Virus record (IMG/VR): IMGVR_UViG_3300019761_000011
Coordinates: 1 to 29,604 of that record
Direction: 5' to 3' (one strand)
DNA: 29,604 bases
DNA from: a virus
The translations under genes were made by a program, and so were the position numbers. Below, one piece after another: positions 14,418 through 21,520 of the stretch; positions within the stretch are counted from its first letter, which is position 1; each line of letters opens with the position of its first letter. Below the pieces are notes generated by a model. The model was not told where the DNA came from. It ran no database searches and was given only the letters and a program-made list of their open reading frames with translations.

Positions 14418-14487
14418 TATGCTTTTGTAAAAAGCAAATAGCGTGGGGAAAATAAATAAAAATTGCATGTAACATAGGTATAAAGTT

Positions 14488-14540
14488 CATGTCCATTATC
14501 GGACATGAGCAAAGCCCGACCTTAATTGATCGGGCTTTTT
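14488..14540 (+). terminator. Tandem hairpins ending the plus-strand gene
   Basis: A perfect 7-bp hairpin CATGTCC/GGACATG (14488-14494, 14501-14507) is followed by AAAGCCCGA (14511-14519) and TCGGGCTTT (14530-14538), a perfect 9-bp stem with T-tract TTTTT on the plus strand. The second hairpin is a clear plus-strand terminator; on the minus strand its tract is weak, so late messages may pass. It touches the stop of the gp10-like gene at 14539. Confidence 0.8.
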
Positions 14541-15054
14541 ACAACTTAGCATTTCTACCGCTATTGCGTAAGACTACTTTTAGATTCTTAACAAGTAAAT
14601 TAGCGTTCTTTTTCCATGCTGGTATTAAATAAGGTCGAGGCTTTGTTCCATTATTAGCTATGGACCTGCCGATTAAAAAAGCCACTGATTTGATTTTTTT
14701 AGGATCCGTTTCAATTCCTTTTTTCTTAACCCATGTTTCAAGCGGCGCAAGTGGTGGAAATCCCCCCGCCTTTCTTCCAAACTCTAAGTAACCGCCATAA
14801 GCAGCACCCACAATGACCTCACCTATATTCCTAAGCTTATTAAAGCGGCTTTCAATAGAGTTGATTAGTAAGCTCGTTGATATGCTGCCGTTATCTTTAA
14901 CATTCTGCTTTGCATCTGCTGCCGTGTTTAAAGTAGCTTTGATCACTTCATTGGAGCATTGCTCTAAAGTTTTACCACCCCAAAAACGAATAGAGCGCAA
15001 CGCCCTATTCATATCTTTGTCAAAAACCTTTAGTTGAATACCATCTTTAGCCAT
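14539..15054 (-). CDS. HK97 gp10-like head-tail joining protein (171 aa)
   Basis: Characteristic segments are visible: GEVIVGAAYGGYLEFGRKAG (residues about 76-95), APLETWVKKKG and, near the C-terminus, KPRPYLIPAWKKN, as in the HK97_gp10-like (tail completion / minor structural) family. The N-terminal half has the helix RFWGGKTLEQCSNEVIKATL. The order (connector, adaptor, gp10-like, tail terminator, major tail protein) is the usual one. It probably helps join tail to head. It stops inside the terminator of the neighbouring plus-strand gene. Confidence 0.8.
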   Translation of the reverse strand: MAKDGIQLKVFDKDMNRALRSIRFWGGKTLEQCSNEVIKATLNTAADAKQNVKDNGSISTSLLINSIESRFNKLRNIGEVIVGAAYGGYLEFGRKAGGFPPLAPLETWVKKKGIETDPKKIKSVAFLIGRSIANNGTKPRPYLIPAWKKNANLLVKNLKVVLRNSGRNAKL

Positions 15055-15055
15055 A

Positions 15056-15388
15056 TCAAGCTGTATAAGACCCTAATATAACGACTCTTCTTTTAGCGTG
15101 ATTGTCTGGATCAACAAAAGACGCTACTGGTATCTTATTGCCGTTCCACATAAAATAAGAGGGTAGTGTGTCTATCCAATTCATTTCGATTAACACAGGA
15201 TTATTAATCCCCTGTTGTCGATATTGCAAGGCTTTATTACCGCTTAACACATCTATCTTCGCCAGTCCTGTAAATAAAGATGTATCTGTGTTGCTACTTC
15301 CAAATCCAGCACCTTCAGTTGTTATGAAAGCCTCGACCTCCTGATCGTAATCAGTGCCTAGTATTCGTCTTTTTGGTTTGAATATCAT
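15056..15388 (-). CDS. Head-tail adaptor / stopper-like protein (110 aa)
   Basis: I choose the ATG at 15388 (MIFKPKRRILGTDYDQEVEA), which overlaps the stop of the previous gene as ATGA, instead of a TTG at 15397. The short beta-rich protein with ALQYRQQGINNPVLIEMNWI and KRRVVILGSYTA fits small head-closure (SPP1 gp16-type) proteins by size and location, 1 nt before the gp10-like gene. The family match is modest; genomic context carries most of the weight. Confidence 0.55.
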   Translation of the reverse strand: MIFKPKRRILGTDYDQEVEAFITTEGAGFGSSNTDTSLFTGLAKIDVLSGNKALQYRQQGINNPVLIEMNWIDTLPSYFMWNGNKIPVASFVDPDNHAKRRVVILGSYTA

Positions 15389-16455
15389 AAGCCCCAAATT
15401 ACATTATCAAAAACAAAACCCTGAAAACCACCAGTAACACCTGTATTATTTGCCGAAACAGATTCGCACCTAAATACGATATCTGATTTCTCTTGGAAAA
15501 CTAAAGGGATGGTATAAACAGCCCTCCATGTTCCTGTTCCTTGTGTATTTAACGATATTCTTCGGCCAACTCTAAACACCTTGCCGAAATCGCGCCTTAA
15601 CTGGGTGAACACTGCTGAACTGGCAACGCCGCCGCTTTTAGATATGGCAACATAACCCTCAACATACACCAGTGTTTTACCTGCTGGCACAGAATATATC
15701 ATCATTTCAGTTTGATTCGCTGATGCTTTAACTTGTGCTCTAATTAAAGAGACATCAATGGGCACGCCACCAGAAAGAGCTGTGTTTTCATAAACATACA
15801 CGTCTCCCAATAGAGGCGTGGTATTGCTGTTAAACACCCTATACACTCTTATTAAACTGGTCGGCAATGCGAGTCTCGTTTGTCCTGTTAAATTAATAGT
15901 CTGAATAACCCTATCCCAATTAGCATCCAACCCCTCTATCGTAATCTCTACATTATCAGACGCGTTAGAGCTTGATATACTATTAATAGCGGCTGTCGTG
16001 CTAAAAGTGTAGATTCCTCCAAGATCCCAGATATCCTCTGGCGCTGAGCCTGTGTCTATAGATTCGTTTTCCCCATACTTATTGATCGCATAAACGCCTC
16101 TTATTTGCCCTAGCTGTACTTTTATTGCAAAATTATTATCGTTCAGCAAATCAAATACGTTGGTGCTTATAATTCCAGCAAGTTCAGCTTCTAAAGCCGC
16201 AGCATCTGCGTAAGGAGTGCCGCTTTCATCTAAATAACTGGTTATCGGCTGGAATTTAACTAGCTCAAAGTAATTATCTTTGCCGTATATAGCCGCACTA
16301 AGCTTTCCAGTGCCGTATGTTAGCCTATATTCGTTTTTGGGATAAATATTATCGTTTATTCTGAAATTACCTTCTGTGTCTGAATAAACTCTTTGGCTAA
16401 ATGCAGATAAAAAGGCTGCAAGTATTAACGATAATAATAATAATAGTCTTTTCAT
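15385..16455 (-). CDS. 356-aa protein with N-terminal signal peptide inside the head-tail module
   Basis: The N-terminus MKRLLLLLSLILAAFLSAFS is a clear secretion signal: two basic residues, a long Leu/Ala core and a likely cleavage site after AFS, before Q-RVYSD. The mature part is beta-rich and neutral (FRINDNIYPKNEYRLTYGTG, ITSYLDESGTPYADAAALEA, NVEITIEGLDANWDRVIQTI), resembling phage virion surface or decoration modules. Neighbours overlap or lie 3 nt away, so it is co-expressed with head-tail connector genes. A signal peptide is unexpected for a virion part assembled in the cytoplasm. It may be an exported adhesin or exclusion factor, or a structural protein with an unremoved hydrophobic N-terminus. 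No family was named. Confidence 0.7.
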   Translation of the reverse strand: MKRLLLLLSLILAAFLSAFSQRVYSDTEGNFRINDNIYPKNEYRLTYGTGKLSAAIYGKDNYFELVKFQPITSYLDESGTPYADAAALEAELAGIISTNVFDLLNDNNFAIKVQLGQIRGVYAINKYGENESIDTGSAPEDIWDLGGIYTFSTTAAINSISSSNASDNVEITIEGLDANWDRVIQTINLTGQTRLALPTSLIRVYRVFNSNTTPLLGDVYVYENTALSGGVPIDVSLIRAQVKASANQTEMMIYSVPAGKTLVYVEGYVAISKSGGVASSAVFTQLRRDFGKVFRVGRRISLNTQGTGTWRAVYTIPLVFQEKSDIVFRCESVSANNTGVTGGFQGFVFDNVIWGL

Positions 16456-16458
16456 ATC

Positions 16459-16941
16459 TTAGTATATTTCTGATTGAATTGTTCTTAAATGTACTGTTAT
16501 TGCCTTTCTAGCATCCATGTCTGTCGATCCTGTGTATTTCATAACAGAATAGTCGAGGATGGACGATGAGAGTACATCATTATCAACTCTAACACATGAG
16601 TAATTGATAAGATATTGGTGTTCTGATTCAGTATTAATCACACTGTTTTTCGCGTTAGTTGTGTAAGTCAAATCGTCGCCTGTAATCAAGTCTTTCGCAG
16701 TTGTAATAGTAATGTTGTCAAACAAAAGATCTTGCTTTAAAGTGGGCTTGTCTTGTGTCAATTCCACATCAAAGTCAGCGGCTGGAATGTTTGACATTTT
16801 GCTTACGACCACAATTGCAGCATTTATCCATCTCTGTATATCTGCATCTTTTTGCGTGTGATTAATGCCACCTATATAAGCCTTGAAATCTGCAAGGCTT
16901 ACAGGTGGGTTCGATATATTACTGAGCTTACTTTTTAACAT
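16459..16941 (-). CDS. Head-tail connector protein (gp6-like), 160 aa
   Basis: The N-terminal segment PPVSLADFKAYIGGINHTQK followed by DADIQRWINAAIVVVSKMS matches the helical start of phage head-tail connectors of the HK97 gp6 type (Phage_gp6-like), and the C-terminal helix (DARKAITVHLRTIQSEIY) is also typical. It lies after the capsid gene and before the adaptor. It probably forms the ring attached to the portal. Its ATG lies within the end of the upstream 61-aa gene (14-nt overlap). Confidence 0.75.
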   Translation of the reverse strand: MLKSKLSNISNPPVSLADFKAYIGGINHTQKDADIQRWINAAIVVVSKMSNIPAADFDVELTQDKPTLKQDLLFDNITITTAKDLITGDDLTYTTNAKNSVINTESEHQYLINYSCVRVDNDVLSSSILDYSVMKYTGSTDMDARKAITVHLRTIQSEIY

Positions 16942-17113
16942 GCTTAATGTATCCTTTTTTAATAAACTTATCAGCTATTATCTTGTTGCTAATGGTCAAT
17001 CCGACACCTTTAGGTAAGCATGGGTAAGTGTCAGTCGTAATGTACTTATTGTCTGCGGTTGCTTTTTTAGGCTTTCTTTTAACTGCCTTATTTTCTAATT
17101 CTTTATTCTCCAT
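16928..17113 (-). CDS. 61-aa Lys-rich small head-region protein
   Basis: The product (MENKELENKAVKRKPKKATA at its start) is strongly basic, with 17 Lys in 61 residues, and has a central TYPCLPKGVGLTISNKIIAD. Proteins like this, with a basic N-terminus and a short C-terminal domain, often follow the capsid gene in Bacteroidota phages; the role is unknown. It begins 13 nt after the strong terminator that follows the capsid gene and overlaps the connector gene. Confidence 0.6.
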   Translation of the reverse strand: MENKELENKAVKRKPKKATADNKYITTDTYPCLPKGVGLTISNKIIADKFIKKGYIKHVKK

Positions 17114-17125
17114 GTTTCAGATATT

Positions 17126-17157
17126 AAAAAAAAGGGATGAGCAGAAGCCCACCCCTT
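17126..17157 (-). terminator. Strong terminator after the major capsid gene
   Basis: On the minus strand an 11-bp stem (17157-17147 with 17142-17132, including two G-U pairs) closes a 4-nt loop and is followed by eight T (17133-17126). It begins 21 nt after the capsid stop. It probably gives a capsid-rich message, with partial read-through to the connector and tail genes. Confidence 0.85.
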
Positions 17158-17177
17158 AAAGTATTAATTAAAACTAA

Positions 17178-18419
17178 CTACGATGTTCTGTCTGGATCAA
17201 GAGCAATTAACGCTGTGTCGATATCTGAAACGTAAATATTACCTGCCTTGTCTGGTGTCTCTACCAGTGACTGACCTCTCCAAAATACAACCGCTGTAAA
17301 CTTGTCGGTTGACAAATCGGCGTTTTCTTGTCCGATCTTAAACTCCATGCCTCTTTTAATCCACAGCTCTAATGTCGAGCTATCTACCGCCAGCATTTCA
17401 TTGTCCCCCATTGCATAAGACTCGATAATAGTCATTCCACCAAGGACCTTTTCACCGTTCACCATTCGGATAATTAACTGTCCTGTAGTGTCTCTTACTC
17501 TCGAGTATTTAGCTACGGTTAATTTGTTCATGATGACGTAATTAGGCGTATAAACATCAGCCTGTACGTTAATTGCCACAGCTAAATCATCAATTGTAGC
17601 CTTTTTGTAAGCTCCGATTAATTCAGTTGGCGTACTGTAAGCTGTAGATCCCTGTGTTTTAAGCCCGTAAATATGCTTTTTCTGAGTGGCGTCATTACCA
17701 TCGCCTGAGATCAATTCAGTATTAATGAACTTCTCAGAATTAAACATTAATTTATTCTGTAATCTTGAAGCGAATGCAGAACGGTCTTCGAACATTTCAG
17801 CAGTAAAAGGGATTTTAGCCGAAATTTTAGCAACTTCACGCGTCTTTTCCTCCTCTGCACCTGTGTCATCAGCACCGATTGCGGCACCTTCACCTACATA
17901 ACCTACATTTGAAGTGTAAGAACCCTCTACCCATAACATACGGCTTCTGTCTTGCTCCATTGGCACAACTGAGAACAGGGGCGTAACAGTTAACATCTGC
18001 TCTCTAGGATAGTTTGCCCCTGGCTTAATTTGCGTTCTGGTCACATCGCCTACAAAAGCGGTGGTGTCTACCTTCATCTCAAAAGACTTCCCTTCTAGGC
18101 CTTTCATTTTACCAGCGTCAAAAGCTTTCTTTGTTTCAGGATCTTTCAGAATTCTGTCGATTTCCTGAGTGAAAGTTTTTGTTTCACCTTCTTTTTTAAT
18201 CAACCCTTTAACCTCTGTGTTAAGCTTGTTCAATGCGTCGTTAAGAGATTTAATTTCTGCAACATCCTTCATTTCTGGCATTTCATCAAACTTTTTTTTA
18301 AGTTCTGCGATACCGTCAGTAATAGACTTCGTGTCTAAATCTTTGTTTTTATCGACAAAAGATTTAAGATCTTTTAATTCTTGCTCGATAGCCTGAGCTT
18401 TCTTTTCTAGTTCTGTCAT
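17178..18419 (-). CDS. Major capsid protein, HK97 fold, with N-terminal scaffold domain
   Basis: This 413-aa protein starts with about 105 residues of charged coiled coil (MTELEKKAQAIEQELKDLKS onward), the HK97-type delta domain expected to act as scaffold and be removed by the protease. The capsid domain follows (PLFSVVPMEQDRSRMLWVEG, AAIGADDTGAEEEKTREVAK, AKIPFTAEMFEDRSAFASRL) with late segments VIMNKLTVAKYSRVRDTTGQ and FWRGQSLVETPDKAGN. It is directly preceded (1 nt) by the prohead protease and followed by a strong terminator. The delta-domain/MCP/protease set is internally consistent. Confidence 0.92.
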   Translation of the reverse strand: MTELEKKAQAIEQELKDLKSFVDKNKDLDTKSITDGIAELKKKFDEMPEMKDVAEIKSLNDALNKLNTEVKGLIKKEGETKTFTQEIDRILKDPETKKAFDAGKMKGLEGKSFEMKVDTTAFVGDVTRTQIKPGANYPREQMLTVTPLFSVVPMEQDRSRMLWVEGSYTSNVGYVGEGAAIGADDTGAEEEKTREVAKISAKIPFTAEMFEDRSAFASRLQNKLMFNSEKFINTELISGDGNDATQKKHIYGLKTQGSTAYSTPTELIGAYKKATIDDLAVAINVQADVYTPNYVIMNKLTVAKYSRVRDTTGQLIIRMVNGEKVLGGMTIIESYAMGDNEMLAVDSSTLELWIKRGMEFKIGQENADLSTDKFTAVVFWRGQSLVETPDKAGNIYVSDIDTALIALDPDRTS

Positions 18420-18420
18420 T

Positions 18421-19044
18421 TTATTTTAAATTTATGTAATCGAATACCGTTTTTGCCTCAGGCTCACGGGACTTTAATTCTACTTCTAATCTTAATTCTA
18501 AAGCTTTTAGTTCTTCATCACCCATTGATTGAAGGTCGAAATCTTCTGCTTTGCGCTCAGTTGAAATAATTTTAGCTTTCTTATTTGCAGCTCTTGTCAC
18601 TGCCGAGAATTCAGCTAGCCCAAGCTCTTTTAAGAATCTTAAAGACTCACCATCCTCTTCTTTGAAGTCTCTCTCCTCAACCCAATATCCAATAGAAAAC
18701 TTTTTTATTATACCTTCCTCGATTTTAACTGCCCTACCTTCCTCACTAGCCGAAATTACAGCTTCAAAATACAACCCGAAATCATCCTCCTTAAGCACCA
18801 TAATATTACCTATCGGCTGCTTCATGTCGTGCTGCCAACAGAAAGCAATATCTTCTTTATTTTCTCCGGTTATTGTTTTTGCAAACGCTCCCTTAACAAT
18901 AACGTCACCATAAGAATCTACATTACCAAACACAGCAGCATAACCTTTTACAATCAATCGCCCCGCAAACTCTCCATCAGCTTTACGCTCAAAAGCTTTG
19001 ATATTTTCAGCGGATATATTTTTAAATTCTATTTCTCTACTCAT
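18421..19044 (-). CDS. Prohead maturation protease (HK97 gp4 / S78-like), 207 aa
   Basis: Typical blocks are visible: LIVKGYAAVFGNVDSYGDVI and FAKTI near the N-terminus, CWQHDMKQPIGNI with candidate catalytic His72, GIIKKFSIGYWV with candidate nucleophile Ser117, and LAEFSAVTRAANKKAKI. Spacing between His and Ser agrees with the HK97 protease family. It would process the capsid scaffold domain and then itself during head maturation. It is the first gene on the minus strand after the plus-strand accessory block, and no convincing promoter was found directly upstream. Confidence 0.9.
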   Translation of the reverse strand: MSREIEFKNISAENIKAFERKADGEFAGRLIVKGYAAVFGNVDSYGDVIVKGAFAKTITGENKEDIAFCWQHDMKQPIGNIMVLKEDDFGLYFEAVISASEEGRAVKIEEGIIKKFSIGYWVEERDFKEEDGESLRFLKELGLAEFSAVTRAANKKAKIISTERKAEDFDLQSMGDEELKALELRLEVELKSREPEAKTVFDYINLK

Positions 19045-19091
19045 TGTTAATATTTTAACAAGTTTTTTAATACTGCTAATTTACTAATAAA

Positions 19092-19105
19092 ATGCTGTAA
19101 AACAT
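19092..19105. promoter_or_regulatory. Dyad element RTGYTnnnnAACAT (copy 3)
   Basis: ATGCTGTAAAACAT lies between the divergent protease gene (minus) and the 74-aa gene (plus). No TAGATTTG-like box occurs 33 nt downstream; the plus promoter at 19158-19188 is 75 nt away. It may act on either divergent gene. Confidence 0.45.
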
Positions 19106-19157
19106 GAAAATAAGTTTGGAATTGTTCTATTTTCTTATATGCAATATTCATATAATA

Positions 19158-19188
19158 TTTGTTTAATATTATTATTGTCGTATATTTG
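19158..19188 (+). promoter_or_regulatory. Consensus Bacteroidota promoter of the plus-strand block
   Basis: TTTG (19158-19161), 19 nt, TATATTTG (19181-19188): both elements and the spacing match the TTTG / TAnnTTTG consensus exactly. The first ATG (19217) follows 28 nt after the -7 box. It should drive the genes from 19217 to 21404. Confidence 0.75.
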
Positions 19189-19216
19189 GGTATTGTTTAA
19201 CTAAAACTAAATAGCC

Positions 19217-19441
19217 ATGAAAAATTTACGCTACAATTTACAAGGGGCACACATGCATGATAATACTGCATGCCCCCCTCAGGACAAAATGAAGGAGTTA
19301 GGCATAACGTATAAAAAAGCGGTGCCGCAGTCAATATGTGACCAATGGTGGTTTTTGGGCTGCGACAATATACCTAAAGAACTTCCCGAGTATATAACTA
19401 TTTTAGACGCTGATGTGTCTGACTTCCCAGAATGTAAATAA
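19217..19441 (+). CDS. Hypothetical 74-aa protein, first gene of plus-strand block
   Basis: The protein begins MKNLRYNLQGAHMHDNTACP and has four Cys (positions 19, 41, 49, 73), a WWFLGCDNIP core and an acidic C-terminus. The Cys and His content could bind a metal. A strong consensus promoter lies 28 nt upstream of its ATG, so it is probably the best expressed of the block. No family was recognised. Confidence 0.6.
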   Translation: MKNLRYNLQGAHMHDNTACPPQDKMKELGITYKKAVPQSICDQWWFLGCDNIPKELPEYITILDADVSDFPECK

Positions 19442-19447
19442 ATAACC

Positions 19448-19642
19448 ATGAAAGAATTAATTTCAGAAAACGTAGGCGTAATATTTTGGCTAGTCGGGTG
19501 TGTTATCACATTCCTGTTATTAGACAAAAAGGAGTTTAATTTCTGGTCAGTCGTGTTTATTGTTCTCTCATGGGTGACTCTTATATGCACTTTTATATTA
19601 ATGAAGGATAAGCAGTGTAAAAAATTAAATGAAAATGAATAA
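19448..19642 (+). CDS. 64-aa two-pass membrane protein
   Basis: Two hydrophobic segments are seen, VGVIFWLVGCVITFLLL (residues about 9-25) and NFWSVVFIVLSWVTLICTFI (about 31-50), with a short charged loop and a hydrophilic C-terminal tail KDKQCKKLNENE. It begins 6 nt after the previous gene and ends 2 nt before the next. Small phage membrane proteins expressed from the accessory strand are candidates for superinfection exclusion; that is inference. Confidence 0.6.
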   Translation: MKELISENVGVIFWLVGCVITFLLLDKKEFNFWSVVFIVLSWVTLICTFILMKDKQCKKLNENE

Positions 19643-19644
19643 TT

Positions 19645-19953
19645 ATGAGTAAAAGCAATCTAAGGCCAGTATACAGAAATGATGAAGATTATCTGGCAGC
19701 ACAAAACAGGAGTAGAGAGATATTTGGAAAGGTTAACTTTTCCATGTACGTAAACATGTTGATTGAGAAGGATTTGAGAAAGGAGGAGTCAATAACAGTT
19801 GTAGAACGCGGAATGCCACAAATAAACTCTATAGCTGAAAGACAAGCTTTAACTCGGTCAATAACAAAATGGGTGTCAATTAAAGAGTTTAAGGAGAATA
19901 GTGAAGAGGTTGTAAGCAAAATTGTAAATGAAATATTGGAGGAAATGAAATGA
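19645..19953 (+). CDS. Hypothetical 102-aa helical protein
   Basis: Mostly helical and charged, beginning MSKSNLRPVYRNDEDYLAAQ. The segment KVNFSMYVNMLIEKDLRKEE (residues about 29-48) looks like the strand-helix part of a ribbon-helix-helix protein, and a second helical region follows (SIKEFKENSEEVVSKIVNEI). It may be a small DNA-binding or protein-binding factor. Its last codons overlap the next gene as ATGA-type coupling (19950-19953). Confidence 0.55.
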   Translation: MSKSNLRPVYRNDEDYLAAQNRSREIFGKVNFSMYVNMLIEKDLRKEESITVVERGMPQINSIAERQALTRSITKWVSIKEFKENSEEVVSKIVNEILEEMK

Positions 19954-20378
19954 AAGAAGAAATAAAGCAAACGCTTTTAAATGGCATCGAGAAAGGAGGG
20001 TTTACACGTTCTTTCTCGGATGATCTATTTGATAATCTAGATGCGATATCCGAATACTTAGCAAATCAAGACATATTACTTAATCGTGATGTTGTTTTGA
20101 TTAAAAAACATTATAGTGGTGAAACTAAGATTTCAACAGATACTTATTGTGCCTGTAAAAAATCGGATGTTGATGATTCTATTAAAAAAGTAATGAATAC
20201 TAAGGAGCGGTATAAAAAAGAGCTATCCGATGCAAAAGCCCACATAGGCCTTCAGAAAGAAGAGATTGCAAGGCAAATAATTAGAGTTAAGCTTGCCATG
20301 AAGTTAAGTTTTATTATATACTCATGCGTGTTTGTCATGGGTTTAATCGTGGGTTTATTAATGGATTTAATATTTTAG
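19950..20378 (+). CDS. 142-aa protein with C-terminal membrane anchor
   Basis: A soluble N-terminal part (MKEEIKQTLLNGIEKGGFTR onward) and a helical, charged middle (residues about 75-115, including ERYKKELSDAKAHIGLQKEE) precede one C-terminal membrane segment, SFIIYSCVFVMGLIVGLLMD (residues about 119-138). A tail-anchored inner membrane protein with its domain in the cytoplasm is the likely topology. It is coupled to the preceding gene by overlap. Function unknown. Confidence 0.6.
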   Translation: MKEEIKQTLLNGIEKGGFTRSFSDDLFDNLDAISEYLANQDILLNRDVVLIKKHYSGETKISTDTYCACKKSDVDDSIKKVMNTKERYKKELSDAKAHIGLQKEEIARQIIRVKLAMKLSFIIYSCVFVMGLIVGLLMDLIF

Positions 20379-20382
20379 ATAT

Positions 20383-20601
20383 ATGTATATCATAGTTAAG
20401 ATAGAGCAGCATGGATATACCTACGTCACGTATAGCCATAGTTTGGTAGGCTGTAATATTGAAAATGAATCCAATGATCCTGAAGAATTTGAACCGATGC
20501 CTATTTTTAAATCTAAATCTGTAGCTGAATTAGAAATGAAAAAGCTTAAAGACGAAAATAGGTGCTATAAATATAGAGTTTTACCACTAAATATAATTTA
20601 A
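20383..20601 (+). CDS. Hypothetical 72-aa protein
   Basis: A small beta-rich protein beginning MYIIVKIEQHGYTYVTYSHS, with an acidic centre (NESNDPEEFEPMP) and a Lys/Glu helix (VAELEMKKLKDENRCYKYRV). No membrane segment and no family recognised. It lies 4 nt after the membrane-anchored protein and 10 nt before the 94-aa gene. Confidence 0.55.
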   Translation: MYIIVKIEQHGYTYVTYSHSLVGCNIENESNDPEEFEPMPIFKSKSVAELEMKKLKDENRCYKYRVLPLNII

Positions 20602-20611
20602 TAGGTTAGAC

Positions 20612-20896
20612 ATGAAAAACACAGTAACAATAAGCTTAGAAGAATTCAAAGAGATGGAGCGAATTATTGAATTGGCAGAGTCTGGGAACGAGACAGTTCT
20701 TAGAATTCATTCTAATTATCGTAGTGGAGGAACTACAGAAAAGCTAACTACTAAAGATGAAGTTTTAGAAGAGCTTAATTTTAAGTTAAAAGCGAGTAAG
20801 GACTACGGTGTTGAAGCCGATAAACAAATAAACTCATTAAGGTCTGATATTATGAGAATCCCATTGTGGATAAGACGAATATTTAAAGCTGTTTGA
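20612..20896 (+). CDS. Hypothetical 94-aa helical protein
   Basis: Begins MKNTVTISLEEFKEMERIIE, an N-terminal strand plus helix often seen in small phage proteins, followed by a coiled-coil-like centre (VLEELNFKLKASKDYGVEAD) and a basic amphipathic C-terminus (IMRIPLWIRRIFKAV) that could contact membrane or nucleic acid. It ends 1 nt before the next ATG. Function unknown. Confidence 0.55.
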   Translation: MKNTVTISLEEFKEMERIIELAESGNETVLRIHSNYRSGGTTEKLTTKDEVLEELNFKLKASKDYGVEADKQINSLRSDIMRIPLWIRRIFKAV

Positions 20897-20897
20897 T

Positions 20898-21160
20898 ATG
20901 AAAGATCTAATTAGGAGTATTAAAGCGCTATTCAATACGGAGCCATTTCTACCGCCTCGATTCATTAAGGGTAAGATGGTTGACTCTAATCACGAAGAAC
21001 TTAAAAAAGAATTGAAATTAAATCACAAGAAATATTCCCAGTCTCAGAGCGAGACGGATTAATTAATAACTACTCCCCTGTAATCGATAAGGTTATAGCG
21101 GCTTTGACAGTCGCAGAGGATGAAATAAATGATCTGAAAGAACAGTTAAAAAATAAATAG
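20898..21160 (+). pseudogene. Frameshifted (or recoded) 87-aa gene
   Basis: The frame from ATG 20898 (MKDLIRSIKALFNTEPFLPP) stops at 21062 after 54 codons, ending with the atypical HKKYSQSQSETD. The -1 frame opens at 21005 and runs to TAG at 21160 with protein-like content (IEIKSQEIFPVSERDGLINN, then VIDKVIAALTVAEDEINDLK), ending 1 nt before the next ATG. Joining them at the A6 run (21003-21008) gives an 87-aa protein with a natural layout. One missing A in the run would explain it. The run is read CTT AAA AAA, not a standard slippery heptamer, so a mutation or sequence error is likelier than programmed shifting. Confidence 0.55.
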
Positions 21161-21161
21161 G

Positions 21162-21404
21162 ATGATTGAAGACAAAAAGTTTACCGCTGAAGATGCTAGA
21201 GCTGCTAGCATGAAGAACGAAATGACATACGAAAGAGTTTTAACAGAGATTGAAACAGTCGCTAATGGTGCTTATTGCAATAGACAGTGCCATATAATGG
21301 GTTTCATGTCTAGTGAGGTTCTTAGAAAGTTACTGGCAGATGGTTATAATATATCTACCATTAAAGACCAGTTGAGTATGGACATCACAATAATTAAATG
21401 GTAA
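21162..21404 (+). CDS. Hypothetical 80-aa protein
   Basis: Begins MIEDKKFTAEDARAASMKNE and contains the segment EIETVANGAYCNRQCHIMGF (residues about 28-47) with a Cys-x3-Cys-His group and a hydrophobic C-terminal end (STIKDQLSMDITIIKW). No membrane segment and no family recognised. It is the last gene of the block before a hairpin terminator at 21410-21436. Confidence 0.6.
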   Translation: MIEDKKFTAEDARAASMKNEMTYERVLTEIETVANGAYCNRQCHIMGFMSSEVLRKLLADGYNISTIKDQLSMDITIIKW

Positions 21405-21409
21405 ACAAG

Positions 21410-21436
21410 ATAACCCGACCTAGCACCTCGGGTTAT
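21410..21436 (+). terminator. Hairpin after the plus-strand block
   Basis: ATAACCCGA (21410-21418) and TCGGGTTAT (21428-21436) form a perfect 9-bp stem with a 9-nt loop. The following T-tract is short (GCTTTAC), so it is an imperfect terminator. Its right arm overlaps the start of dyad copy 4. Confidence 0.65.
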
Positions 21437-21489
21437 GCTTTACAACATGCTTTCAATTAGCTAGAATGCTTTTTAAAGTTGTAGATTTG
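21435..21489 (+). promoter_or_regulatory. Dyad copy 4 and accessory-type promoter of the lipoprotein gene
   Basis: ATGCTTTACAACAT (21435-21448), exactly 33 nt, then TAGATTTG (21482-21489), identical to two other accessory promoters. The lipoprotein ATG (21521) is 31 nt after the box. No TTTG element is present at -33, so an activator may replace it. Confidence 0.7.
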
Positions 21490-21520
21490 AATATTATTAA
21501 TAATTAAACACAAAAACAAG

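Noticed and set aside
21003-21008. Programmed -1 frameshift in the plus-strand block
   Set aside because: The in-frame reading CTT AAA AAA does not form a standard X XXY YYZ heptamer, and there is no clear reason for a fusion product here; mutation or error is more likely.
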